From the NCBI RefSeq assembly GCF_000428725.1, contig NZ_AUAM01000023.1, positions 20,343 through 84,342 of the forward strand: a DNA stretch of 64,000 nucleotides, read 5' to 3'. The notes under the pieces were generated by a model. That model was given only the letters and a program-made list of their open reading frames with translations. It did not search any database and had not been told where the DNA came from. Position numbers and translations under genes: made by a program. The stretch is from Psychromonas aquimarina ATCC BAA-1526 (lineage in GTDB: Bacteria > Pseudomonadota > Gammaproteobacteria > Enterobacterales > Psychromonadaceae). This document shows positions 45,260 to 54,532 of the stretch, piece by piece; within the stretch, counting starts at the first letter, position 1, and each line of letters begins with the position of its first letter.

Positions 45260-48200
45260 ATCAGGGAAGAAGAGAACAATTAATGGATTTAACCTCAGCC
45301 GACTATGTTTGCCCGCTAAACAATAAAAGAAATCTGATCTATTACTGCGTAGTGCTTTTTCTGCTGCTGTTTATTAGCCAAAGCGCGAGTGCATTCGGTC
45401 TGTTGGATATGCCCGGTCCGGTTAAACTGCAGCCGCGTTTTAAACACGGCGCCGTTTATACCCGTGCCATTGTCCCCGGCGAAAACGGTGCCCCTGTTTA
45501 TGTTGAATATGATACGCAGGGCAATGTGGTTGCTGAGATTGGTGAAGCGCTTGGGGATCTGGCTGATTTACAGGTGATGGCTGCGGATACTTACAATGCT
45601 TATGTGCTCGATTATCAGAAGCTACAGAACGATTATAGCGATGTTCGCCTGCTGACAAGATTAGAGTATGAGAAACAGAAATTTGTCACCGTTACGGATC
45701 AGGCAGTAAACAAAAAAGGGCTTAATGACAATACTCAATATGTAGCGGTGCTGCCTGATATACAGATTGTTAATGAATCTGGAGAGCTGCTGGTTTTACG
45801 TGAATTTCCAGTTAACCCGACGGTTGCTTTAAACCCGAACAGTTTCTCACTTCTTTTGACTGCACAGGGCGATATATTTAGGCAAAGTAGTAATAATATC
45901 GCCTTTAGAGTGGGATTTTTTGGTGATAAAGCCTTAACCGATAACAGCGATGCCGGCGTATTAGGGCGTGAGCATGGCGATCAAATTTACGGGCCGTTAA
46001 AACACACCTTTGTTTCGCTTAATCCTGTATTTACCGGCGGTGCCGCAGTAACCGATGAGCAGGGCAAATATCAGCTTAACTACCTGCTGCCGCCTTGCCC
46101 CGGCTTTTCAATCTGGTATCAGACCGATGTACAGCTACAGCTACCCTATGCGCGTTTTAATCCGAGAGGCTCGAACATTGCCAACTACTATTTAACCCGC
46201 CCGGATTCGGACTTTTGTGCGCAGTACAGCGCGCTTGATATTAATGCACTGGCAGTTGAAGCAACGATTTCGCAGCCGGCAAAAAGTCCAGCAGATTTTC
46301 CCGTGGATATGATGGTGGTTTACGGACAGGCCGTAATGAAAAATTACGGCGATGCTGAAATCCCGCTGGCGGCCAATACAAAATATAACCACAACAGCAA
46401 AAGCTTATACCGTATGGCGCGCCAGAGCGCCGATTTTGATGGTGATGGTGAAGCCGACTATGCCGTATTAGGTAATAAGGTAGAGACAACTTCCAGCGAA
46501 GGGGAAGTAACTGAACAGTTTGTCCCGTCTGCAACGGGTAGTGTGCAGGGCATCTGGTTAAGCTCAAGTATAGACAGCAGTATAAAAACGCTGATTGAAA
46601 GTGCTGTTAGCGCGCAAAATGCCCTATGGAAGGCTCAGGAAGAAGACGGCAACAATGTGCCTGCGGATCTTATAACAGACATTAACACACTCGAGCCGAT
46701 TCCAGGCAAACCGGATTTTACCCGTCTAGCGGACTGGAGTGATGATTTTAAAGACCGTGCGCTGCTGAGTCAGATCAGTGATGCCGACCTCGGTGAAACC
46801 GATATCTATATCTTCCGTGAATCAACGGGTATGTTAATTGCGGAGCAGAAAGGGGTATCCAGCAGCTACCGCGGCCATGACGGCGGAGTAGACAGCAGCA
46901 CGGGTGAATTCAAATATTCGATGAAACTGCGCGGCGCCAGCGCAGGATTTTTTGATGCGCTGACCACGGGTAACAAATTTAATGACTGGCAGGCAGAAGG
47001 GGCAATGAATCCGGCCCTGCATCAGCGTAAAGCGGATCACCTTAAACCGGGTGAAAAGATTAAAATCATTGCGCTTAATCGTAAAACAGGCTACATCGGC
47101 ACCCAGGTAACCGCATTAAACACAAGTGAAAGCGGTATTACCGTTTATGCGGATCAGATTGTGATGTATCCGCCTAACCTGAAAATCTGGGCGGAGCGTG
47201 CTGCCGGTGAAGGTTATGCACTGGATGAAAACAGCGGTAGAAAACAGGTCATTGGCAACGAAGGCGCCGCCGCTGATGCTGATGATCATATTGTTATTTA
47301 CAGCGAGTGGTTAGATAACGACGGCTTTGCCCTGCCAAAAGATCTCAGCGGTTATGGTTATACCGGGCGTATTGCTATAGTCAGCGGACAGAATCAATTA
47401 AGTGACGCGGGCAATCTGAATCAGTTAAGTGATGCGGGTAATCAGAAAGTCAGCCATTTTGAAATTCCGCCGGGGCGTAAAACTCAGGTTATTAAACTGC
47501 CGGAAGCCGGGTTATCAACCGAGCATATCTATATTCAGGTCAACGGGGAGCCGAGTAACCGTAATCCGGTTTTTGAACCGGGTAGTGCGACGGACCATAA
47601 AGGTATTTTACAATACCGTCCTGAATATTTTGTGCCCTTTAAAGTGCCGGTATGGGATGAAGACAGCAGCAATCTGCAGGTTAAGGCTTATCAGCAGGCC
47701 AAAGAAAGTGACAACAGTCTGAGTAAACCTAAACCGTTTTATCAGTGGTTATACCGCTCGGAAATGCAGTTCAGCTTGTATGATCTGAATATGCAGGAAA
47801 TTCGGGTTACCGATGCACAAAACAATGTCGAAGATATCCTCAGTGTTGATAATCCGGTGATCAGCTCCAGTGATCAGCTCATTGATTTTATCTACGATAT
47901 CGCCACCGACGGCAGCACTGCAGGTGATGATAAAGATCCCCTGCAGGCCTGGAGTTACAACGGCGATAAAGAGCTGGTTTTTGATATCGGCGGTCAGGAA
48001 GTCGCAGTCACCATTGACGGTCAAACACAGGCGTTAAGTATCGATGATATGAGCCTGTTAAGCGACTTCACAGCAGAAGATCTGCTCTCGGTCAGCTTAT
48101 ACAGCAATAATGATGCGGGAAATATATTGTGGGAGTGGGGATTTTGGTATCTATCTCTCGGGCTAGAAAGCAGTGAGGATTACATTGGTAAAGATATTGT

Positions 48201-51200
48201 TTATGTTAAAGCGGATAAACCAGAAATTGAGTTGGCCGCAACTCTTATTGGATACGCAGGATTAAACGATAAGAGCATTTCCAGTGCTCCTACTAAAATC
48301 AAATGGAGCATTGAGCGGGGGAGTGCCTCATTATTTCCTGCTATATCTGATATCACTGAAGGTGGTAGCTCTGTTACCAAAGTTACGTTAACGCCGTCAA
48401 CGAGCAATATTGTACGCGTCAAAGCGACACTTCTAGAAGAGCCTGATACAGAAGTTATCTCATTTGATATTGGAGTGATTGCTGGGAAGCCTGGCTCTAT
48501 TGACCTGCAACAAAATAGTCAAGTCGCTTATCTTAGGGGGAAAGGTGAGGTTGAAATAACTGCTACTGTTTATGATGCGCATGGCAATTTAGTTGAAGAT
48601 GGAACCCCGCTCAATATCAAAGAAAAAGGTTTTATTAATTTAGAAAAAATGAAAGCTTTTACTAATAATGGGCAGCTTACAGCTACCATTACTGGTGGCA
48701 GTACAGTTGGGGAATTTGAAGTTAAAGTGAGCTCCGGGTTTGTTGAAACAATAACATCTGTAAGTGTTCATCCATTAAATGTTGAGATTCAAGGTATTCC
48801 CGATATTTTGTATACAGGGCAAACATACGAATTGACTGCTCTAGTATCAGGGGACTACCAAGGAGATTTAGATGGCCTCTTTATTGACTTGGGGGTAAGT
48901 GGTGGCTCAATCATTAAGCATGGAAAAACGACTAATAATGCAGGAGAGCTTAATTTTACTTATCGGGCACCTGGCACGTCAGGTTTGTTTAATCTTGGTG
49001 CAAAAATAGATATAAATAATCCAGTCATTTTTCCAATAAATGTTGTTGACGGAGTGCCTGTGTTATTTCAGGGAGCTCAACCAGCTTTAATATCAGGAAC
49101 TCAAGGGGAAACATCTTCCCAAGTGATCAATTATAAGGCGAACACCGCTTCTTTGGGGTATCCTACAAAAAACAGCTTAGAATTAACTGGGGAGCCGGGA
49201 ACTAGTTGGTCATTAGCTTTTGATGATTTTCATATAATCAACAAAGAACCTGTGTTTTACTCTAATTTTAGAAGTTTACAATTAGATCAAAAACGTAAAT
49301 ACCAATCTCATTTTAATCGAATTGTTAGATCTGCTTCGCCTTTTGAAGATATACAAGCGTTACAATTTCTAACGTCAGAAGATGACTTCAAAAGTCAGTG
49401 GTTTTTGTCAAACTCTCCAGATTTTAAAATTGATGAACCTTCATATAACTTCTGGTTAAATACGGATAGTGATGGTGAATTAGCTAATATTTCAGCAGGA
49501 GCATTGAGATTAACTAAAACGGGTTCAAAATTAACTGTCAAAATCAAAGCTGATGATGGAGAAGTATATGAAGTGAGTAACTCCTCTTTCGCAGAGGGAT
49601 GGCAAGCCGTTTCTGTTGGGGTTAAAGCTAATAAACTCTATCTGGCTATTGATGACAATGTTAAATCACTTGCTTTAGGTGGTGCTGAAATTATCTATGG
49701 AGAGCTTGATGATGGTGATCCTTGGCTGACTTTTGGGGAGAATTTTGCCATGAAAGTGGCTGGTTTGCGCATATATGACTGGGCATCTCATTCACTATTT
49801 GAATTATCAAAAAGCAGTGGTAAATTCGATGCAATGGGCAGGGTGGCAGTTGAGCTCAGTCTTACGGATTTTATGGTTGACAATGATATTACTCTGCCGT
49901 CTGTAACCGTTCGGTTAAAAGATAATCGCAACCATAGTGTTAATGTTAATGTGCTTAACTCCACAGTAATTAATAAGTTGTCAAAGGCTTATATGTCATT
50001 ATCCAATTCTGATAATTTTTCTGTGCAGGAGGTGCTTACAGCTGCCCCTTTAGCTCCGTTATTTCCACAACCTAAAAAAGCTGCATCACATATCGCCAGT
50101 CGATTTGCCTTGCAACAAAGCTCGGCCTCAGCGGGTGCAAATGTGGCCGTTGCGTTATCTTGGTTGAGTCATGATAGCCAATACAGTGCGCTTAATCAGC
50201 GAGGTGATCAATTAAAACGCTACTTTGATAATGAAAAATATCCACATTTGGCTGGTTTTGTAAATGAGTTTACTCAAGAAGCTATTATCAAATCATCTAA
50301 CGGTGATAACCGTTGGGTAAGATTTATGGTCACAGGCTTAACGGTTTGGGCTGAACTTTTAGAGCATGATGAAAACCTAGCAGATAAAATTGCACTTTCA
50401 ATTCAAAATAGTACTGATTTTTGGTCGTGGATCCGTATGCTTTCTCTTCCTGCTGATGGCTGGGTAACTGATATCGCGCCTATTCCAAGACCAAATATCA
50501 CCTGCGATAAGATTACGCATAATGTTAATGCAGGTACGTTTTTGCCTTACTCTGCGACACCTTGCCGAGCAACAGGCGTTCAGATGGCGGCGACCTTAAA
50601 TGTGTTGTTAGAAGTTGTACCTGAAATTAATGATGAAACAGAGCTGTTTACAACTTATATCACTACCCTGTTATCAAGTATAAAATATCTGCCGATAGAG
50701 TTTAAGCGTATTTTCCCAATTACGCCTCAACAAACGGCGATGCTTGATAAACCACAGTTAATACCTGAAGCACACGCGATTGCGCCAGCGATTGTTTATG
50801 GTGCCCGTTTGCTCTTTATCAGCATGAAGCAGGCTCTGCGTAAAGGAATCGCGGGAGCACCAGCTAATTTTGTTGCTCTCTTGCAGGGGGGGACGACATC
50901 GCGCTTTGATGCTGCGGAAATATTAACAGCCATTGCATATCTGGGCACTAGGTTAGACGACACTGATTTTTGTACTGATTGTAAGAAATTAAATGAGCAG
51001 GTGAGTGAGACAGTTAGCGAAGATATCGCCAGTTGGTTTGCCGGCCTAGCGCTGGCCAATAAAGGCAAAATGGCTGAAGGGGGACTGCTACGTAAGCATT
51101 GTACTATCTCTAACCATGCTCATGGTAAAGCCTTTGAGGTAGTAGGGGTTGCAGCTTATCACGCTTTATTTGAATTTGGTGGTGAAGTAGGCTTGAAAAA

Positions 51201-52341
51201 ACCAGAACAATATAAGATTTTGTTAGCCGATCCCCGAGAAGGTAAAAATCGAATTTTTGTTGAGTTAAAGCATAATGTTAATGGCAAGATAAAAACCTAT
51301 GAGAATGGTCGTTCTTTGCGTAAACCTGATTTGGTTTTAGAAGGAGCGGGCGAATATAACCGCACTTGGATAGAGCTTAAATCTTGGCGCTATAGTAATA
51401 CGACCAACAAGGGGAAAGCCTTTTTAAACAGTAAGAACACATTAAACCAGAGCATTTTTCCATTATGGGATGGCAAAAAACGTTATGCTAAAGAGAAAAC
51501 AGTGCTTAAAGAGGCGGTCCCCTTACCCTATACCACTCTAGCGCATCGCCAGCATTTTCTAGATTACACCGCGTCGCAAAACGCTCTTATGGATTATTGG
51601 GAGAATGATGAGCATGAAGATACTTTTGGGAAATTTAAGCCTAAGCAGCATAAAACCTGGATCCAGGTTTGGCGGCCGGGTGTGCGCTCTTGGCGTCCTT
51701 TGAAGAAAAAAAATGGAAAATACACCATTGATAAAAATGATAAGAATATGCATCATATTAATGTGGCAACGCCTTGGTTGGATGAGAGCGACTATCTAAA
51801 AGGGGTGGTTAAAACTACAACACCTCAGTTTCGAGCACTGCAGAAGTATTTAGCCTCGTTACCAACAAAAATCAGCAATAGTGCCTATAAGCAGAGTATT
51901 GGTGAGAGTAAGAGCGCGCATGACAGTAAATATAGGGATAAGCAAATTTCCTCTAATTTTGCTGAGTTACAACGCAGTAACATAGTGCCCTTTAATTTAT
52001 CTACTTTTTTTGCGTTGCATTTAGGCGATGGCGCTGGCGCTAAAATTGAAGAATTGTTGTATAACGAGTTTGGCGGTCAGTATGCTGAAATTCAAAAAGC
52101 GATTAAAGAGGGCTCATTAACTGAGGAGCAACTTGAAAAGTTGCGGGAGAAGCTGTTTGATGAAGTGATGGCCATTCTTGGTCCGTTAGAGTATTTACTA
52201 TTCGATATTCCATTAATTTCTGATATAGAAGATTTTTTTGGAGACTGGATTATGGGGGACGAACTTGACAGTTTACGACAAGCCGCTGCCGAGTTAGAGC
52301 TCGACCCCGATTATTTTGAAAATGCATGTGAGGATCCTTAA
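45256..52341 (+). CDS. Secreted polymorphic-toxin-like protein with C-terminal PD-(D/E)XK nuclease-like domain
   Basis: The ATG at 45,256 overlaps the upstream stop (ATGA) and has GGGAG 7 nt before it, giving 2,361 residues. An in-frame TTG at 45,205 is less likely. After a basic n-region, residues ~27-46 are a signal peptide (cleavage probably after SASA). Residues ~47-955 are an unassigned conserved-looking secreted region with one calcium-type loop (D-F-D-G-D-G-E-A-D). Then come Ig/Big_1-like segments (~1,000-1,270), a LamG-like beta-sandwich (~1,290-1,520), and a helical linker with membrane-like stretches (~1,600-1,950). The C-terminal domain has G-K-A-F-E, then P2024-D2025 ... E2040-L-K2042, the spacing of a PD-(D/E)XK metal-dependent nuclease core. 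DNA after ~48,120 is more A/T-rich than before it, as expected if the variable toxic part was exchanged. Nuclease activity is inferred, and a purely structural role remains possible. Confidence 0.7.
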   Translation: MNQGRREQLMDLTSADYVCPLNNKRNLIYYCVVLFLLLFISQSASAFGLLDMPGPVKLQPRFKHGAVYTRAIVPGENGAPVYVEYDTQGNVVAEIGEALGDLADLQVMAADTYNAYVLDYQKLQNDYSDVRLLTRLEYEKQKFVTVTDQAVNKKGLNDNTQYVAVLPDIQIVNESGELLVLREFPVNPTVALNPNSFSLLLTAQGDIFRQSSNNIAFRVGFFGDKALTDNSDAGVLGREHGDQIYGPLKHTFVSLNPVFTGGAAVTDEQGKYQLNYLLPPCPGFSIWYQTDVQLQLPYARFNPRGSNIANYYLTRPDSDFCAQYSALDINALAVEATISQPAKSPADFPVDMMVVYGQAVMKNYGDAEIPLAANTKYNHNSKSLYRMARQSADFDGDGEADYAVLGNKVETTSSEGEVTEQFVPSATGSVQGIWLSSSIDSSIKTLIESAVSAQNALWKAQEEDGNNVPADLITDINTLEPIPGKPDFTRLADWSDDFKDRALLSQISDADLGETDIYIFRESTGMLIAEQKGVSSSYRGHDGGVDSSTGEFKYSMKLRGASAGFFDALTTGNKFNDWQAEGAMNPALHQRKADHLKPGEKIKIIALNRKTGYIGTQVTALNTSESGITVYADQIVMYPPNLKIWAERAAGEGYALDENSGRKQVIGNEGAAADADDHIVIYSEWLDNDGFALPKDLSGYGYTGRIAIVSGQNQLSDAGNLNQLSDAGNQKVSHFEIPPGRKTQVIKLPEAGLSTEHIYIQVNGEPSNRNPVFEPGSATDHKGILQYRPEYFVPFKVPVWDEDSSNLQVKAYQQAKESDNSLSKPKPFYQWLYRSEMQFSLYDLNMQEIRVTDAQNNVEDILSVDNPVISSSDQLIDFIYDIATDGSTAGDDKDPLQAWSYNGDKELVFDIGGQEVAVTIDGQTQALSIDDMSLLSDFTAEDLLSVSLYSNNDAGNILWEWGFWYLSLGLESSEDYIGKDIVYVKADKPEIELAATLIGYAGLNDKSISSAPTKIKWSIERGSASLFPAISDITEGGSSVTKVTLTPSTSNIVRVKATLLEEPDTEVISFDIGVIAGKPGSIDLQQNSQVAYLRGKGEVEITATVYDAHGNLVEDGTPLNIKEKGFINLEKMKAFTNNGQLTATITGGSTVGEFEVKVSSGFVETITSVSVHPLNVEIQGIPDILYTGQTYELTALVSGDYQGDLDGLFIDLGVSGGSIIKHGKTTNNAGELNFTYRAPGTSGLFNLGAKIDINNPVIFPINVVDGVPVLFQGAQPALISGTQGETSSQVINYKANTASLGYPTKNSLELTGEPGTSWSLAFDDFHIINKEPVFYSNFRSLQLDQKRKYQSHFNRIVRSASPFEDIQALQFLTSEDDFKSQWFLSNSPDFKIDEPSYNFWLNTDSDGELANISAGALRLTKTGSKLTVKIKADDGEVYEVSNSSFAEGWQAVSVGVKANKLYLAIDDNVKSLALGGAEIIYGELDDGDPWLTFGENFAMKVAGLRIYDWASHSLFELSKSSGKFDAMGRVAVELSLTDFMVDNDITLPSVTVRLKDNRNHSVNVNVLNSTVINKLSKAYMSLSNSDNFSVQEVLTAAPLAPLFPQPKKAASHIASRFALQQSSASAGANVAVALSWLSHDSQYSALNQRGDQLKRYFDNEKYPHLAGFVNEFTQEAIIKSSNGDNRWVRFMVTGLTVWAELLEHDENLADKIALSIQNSTDFWSWIRMLSLPADGWVTDIAPIPRPNITCDKITHNVNAGTFLPYSATPCRATGVQMAATLNVLLEVVPEINDETELFTTYITTLLSSIKYLPIEFKRIFPITPQQTAMLDKPQLIPEAHAIAPAIVYGARLLFISMKQALRKGIAGAPANFVALLQGGTTSRFDAAEILTAIAYLGTRLDDTDFCTDCKKLNEQVSETVSEDIASWFAGLALANKGKMAEGGLLRKHCTISNHAHGKAFEVVGVAAYHALFEFGGEVGLKKPEQYKILLADPREGKNRIFVELKHNVNGKIKTYENGRSLRKPDLVLEGAGEYNRTWIELKSWRYSNTTNKGKAFLNSKNTLNQSIFPLWDGKKRYAKEKTVLKEAVPLPYTTLAHRQHFLDYTASQNALMDYWENDEHEDTFGKFKPKQHKTWIQVWRPGVRSWRPLKKKNGKYTIDKNDKNMHHINVATPWLDESDYLKGVVKTTTPQFRALQKYLASLPTKISNSAYKQSIGESKSAHDSKYRDKQISSNFAELQRSNIVPFNLSTFFALHLGDGAGAKIEELLYNEFGGQYAEIQKAIKEGSLTEEQLEKLREKLFDEVMAILGPLEYLLFDIPLISDIEDFFGDWIMGDELDSLRQAAAELELDPDYFENACEDP
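47392..47445 (+). repeat. 27-nt tandem duplication (NQLSDAGN-L/Q)
   Basis: Two adjacent 27-nt copies (47,392-47,418 and 47,419-47,445) encode NQLSDAGNL and NQLSDAGNQ. Several synonymous differences show the duplication is not brand new. Confidence 0.9.
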
Positions 52342-52342
52342 T

Positions 52343-53095
52343 ATGATGAGTAAGGCAAAAATTGAAGTTCTGAATAACATTAAACACCTTTGGCATGTGG
52401 AAGATGAGGCCTGGTTAAAAGGGCGTAAAGAGCAGTGGCGTTATATAAAAAAAATGCACTATAAAGAGGCTGGTGCGAGTGAGATAAAAAAGATGCAACA
52501 GTATTTTTTATATGGGGAAAAAGAGAAGTATTTAGGCACAATAGCACAGTTTTTATACACTCCTTATGACTCGCCTGAGTCAATGAAAGAGTTGTTTTAC
52601 TCAAAACTTTATGGTGTTGCTGAGCGCAAAGAGATATTGTCAGGTTTTATTGGCACGGGATCTTTATACGGGCTTAATATGCCTTGGTTACCTGAGCTAA
52701 TGGCTTGGTTTGTAGATACTTTTTTAGGCAGTGAATATCAACTTACAGAAGAAATGCATGGAAAAACTCCTGAAACTATTTCCCCCGAGCCGACAAGCTG
52801 GTGTGGCTCATTTTGTCGTGGAGCTATCAAATTTTTAAATAATCAAGAACTGCAGTATAACGGTTATACGCAGTGTATAGATTATTCTATTTCATGTCTG
52901 CAATATGCAACCAACACTAACTTACGCTCACGAATTAAATTCGAAGAATTATTAACAAGGGTTAAAGAGTTTGATCCAGAGGTTGATTCTCGACCGTTGG
53001 CTAAAGATTTTGTTGATAGTATTTTGGCGCGAGAAGACGAAATGCGTGCTAACTGGCAGCTGAGTGCTGATTTAATTAGTAAAATGGAGGCATAG
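52343..53095 (+). CDS. Hypothetical cytoplasmic protein, candidate immunity protein 1
   Basis: The start is the ATG at 52,343 (followed by a second ATG), 1 nt after the toxin-like gene's stop, with AGGA 8 nt upstream. An in-frame TTG at 52,316 inside the upstream gene is less plausible. The product is 250 residues with no signal peptide. It is rich in Trp, Tyr, Lys and Glu near the N-terminus (K-H-L-W-H-V-E-D-E-A-W-L-K), with a Cys pair (S-W-C-G-S-F-C-R-G) near the middle. I do not recognise the family. Position, size and cytoplasmic character fit an immunity protein for the preceding nuclease-like toxin; this is inference from gene order. Confidence 0.6.
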   Translation: MMSKAKIEVLNNIKHLWHVEDEAWLKGRKEQWRYIKKMHYKEAGASEIKKMQQYFLYGEKEKYLGTIAQFLYTPYDSPESMKELFYSKLYGVAERKEILSGFIGTGSLYGLNMPWLPELMAWFVDTFLGSEYQLTEEMHGKTPETISPEPTSWCGSFCRGAIKFLNNQELQYNGYTQCIDYSISCLQYATNTNLRSRIKFEELLTRVKEFDPEVDSRPLAKDFVDSILAREDEMRANWQLSADLISKMEA

Positions 53096-53099
53096 CTTT

Positions 53100-53570
53100 A
53101 TGCCTTATTCACTTTCTGTGGTTGTGCAGAGTGGAAGTGAGTTAGCAGCTCAGGCATTGAAGTCTATTCTTGAACGTGATACCCGGCCGGACTTTATTGA
53201 AGACCTGCCGCTTAATCAGCAGGCTATATTTGAAATTTTAGAGGAAATAGATTTTCCTCTTTGTTGTATTCAAAAAAATGAACTGCTGTATGTCTGCTGG
53301 CAAGAGACGGAACTATCGTTAGATGAAATTATTGAACATTTAGAGTTAGCGAATTTTAATGTGTTGTCTATTTTTTATATCCCCGACTATCCTATGTCGG
53401 GTGATGGCGAGCATGAGATGGATGGTTATTTTCTTTTAAACATGCAGGGTAAATATAAAAAAATAGACCGCAAAGCACTATCGAAGAAGTTAAAAATGAA
53501 AAGCTTAACAACGGGCAATCGCCTCTCCATGGAAAAGGTGCTGTTTAAGATGGCTGGTTTGGTTGCTTAG
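53100..53570 (+). CDS. Hypothetical small acidic protein, candidate immunity protein 2
   Basis: The ATG lies 4 nt after the preceding stop, so the gene is in the same operon. The product is 156 residues with no signal or membrane segment. The first two thirds are strongly acidic (for example I-L-E-E-I-D, E-T-E-L-S-L-D-E-I-I-E-H-L-E) and the C-terminal ~35 residues are basic. An acidic, compact protein is what one expects of an inhibitor of a DNA- or RNA-cleaving toxin, but no family is recognised. Its last 26 nt overlap the 3' end of the signal peptidase gene on the other strand. Confidence 0.6.
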   Translation: MPYSLSVVVQSGSELAAQALKSILERDTRPDFIEDLPLNQQAIFEILEEIDFPLCCIQKNELLYVCWQETELSLDEIIEHLELANFNVLSIFYIPDYPMSGDGEHEMDGYFLLNMQGKYKKIDRKALSKKLKMKSLTTGNRLSMEKVLFKMAGLVA

Positions 53571-54303
53571 GCTGGTTATTTACAGGCAGAAATACCCTGT
53601 TTTTTCGTATTTTGCCAATAGCATTGAACCCAAACAGAATCATTTTCACCTGCCCTCGTATATTGCTTACCTGTATAGGCCCAAACGCCCGACTATCTAT
53701 ACTCATAGCTGCATTATCGCCCAATACATACAGTAAATCTGCTGATTGCTCAGGCTGCTTATCCCATTTCCCTACCCGTTTAACAAAAAAATGTTTTTGG
53801 TTAGTTCTGGTAAAAATAACAATATCGTTAATTTGCGGTGGTGCAGTTAAATATTGCCAGCTGTCCACCAAAATATAATCACCAGTTTTTAAGCTTGGCT
53901 GCATTGACTGACTTGGTACAACATAGACATGCACTCCAAGCCAATATTGTTTAGTCATAAATCCACCCAGTAGTAAGCTGTAACCAGTAATGATAAACAG
54001 CACAGCATATAAGCTCTGTTTATATCGCCATGCTGACTTTTTATTTTTACTTATATGGATAAGCAGCAGAAGGGTATTAAATATATAAATGGTAATAAGA
54101 ATAACGAATAATGTTTGGCTTCCTGCGGGAGTGAAAACCCAACGGCTCCAGCAAATCAACAAAGTAAACAGTAGTAATAAAGCTTGTACTTGAAATGCTC
54201 GCTGGTAATAACCCACAAGCACAAAACCGGCACCGGGAAATAATAAGTTTGCTGAAACAGCGGTAATTACCTGAAGGCTTTTAAAAGTAGTCTGCTGATT
54301 CAT
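53545..54303 (-). CDS. Signal peptidase I (LepB-type, S26) with several membrane helices
   Basis: This 252-residue protein has the S26 boxes in order: P-S-Q-S-M-Q-P-S (nucleophile Ser133), G-D-Y-I-L-V-D, V-K-R-V-G (general base Lys175) and G-D-N-x-x-x-S-x-D-S-R-x-F-G (195-208). It should cleave Sec/Tat signal peptides on the outer face of the inner membrane. The N-terminal 120 residues hold about four hydrophobic segments (one begins F-P-G-A-G-F), more than in canonical LepB, which has two. The gene stands alone, not next to lepA or rnc, so it is probably an accessory copy. Its 3' end overlaps the convergent gene by 26 nt. Whether it serves the giant secreted proteins nearby is unknown. Confidence 0.88.
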   Translation of the reverse strand: MNQQTTFKSLQVITAVSANLLFPGAGFVLVGYYQRAFQVQALLLLFTLLICWSRWVFTPAGSQTLFVILITIYIFNTLLLLIHISKNKKSAWRYKQSLYAVLFIITGYSLLLGGFMTKQYWLGVHVYVVPSQSMQPSLKTGDYILVDSWQYLTAPPQINDIVIFTRTNQKHFFVKRVGKWDKQPEQSADLLYVLGDNAAMSIDSRAFGPIQVSNIRGQVKMILFGFNAIGKIRKNRVFLPVNNQPKQPNQPS

Positions 54304-54353
54304 ATAAGACGGCTCAAATTCATTAAAAAATATTTCTTTTTCATCATATCAAG

Positions 54354-54460
54354 AAAGCGAGACAAAAAGAAAAAAAGCGAGAAAAAGGAGTGAAAGTAAA
54401 CTCTGGACAGCCAGTGCGCCGAGATAAAAGCGAGGACACCCATAAAAGCGAGGACACCCA
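54354..54460. repeat. REP-like cluster of AAAGCGAG boxes before the transposase gene
   Basis: The box aaagcgag occurs at 54,354, 54,374, 54,427 and 54,445. The last two lie in a perfect 18-nt tandem repeat, taaaagcgaggacaccca (54,425-54,442 and 54,443-54,460). The cluster fills the gap between the signal peptidase and transposase genes and is a likely recognition region for the transposase. Confidence 0.7.
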
Positions 54461-54532
54461 AACCTTTTTGACTGATTGAGAGTTTATACCTACTATATAA
54501 ACAGTGTTTTTACATACATATGTAGAGGTGGT

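Noticed and set aside
45256..52341. RHS/YD-repeat toxin
   Set aside because: No YD repeats or RHS core (DPxGL) are present; only the general layout of carrier plus C-terminal toxin plus immunity genes is similar.
53571..53620. Terminator between the immunity-like gene and the convergent signal peptidase gene
   Set aside because: The two genes overlap by 26 nt and no clear stem with a T run could be found at the junction.
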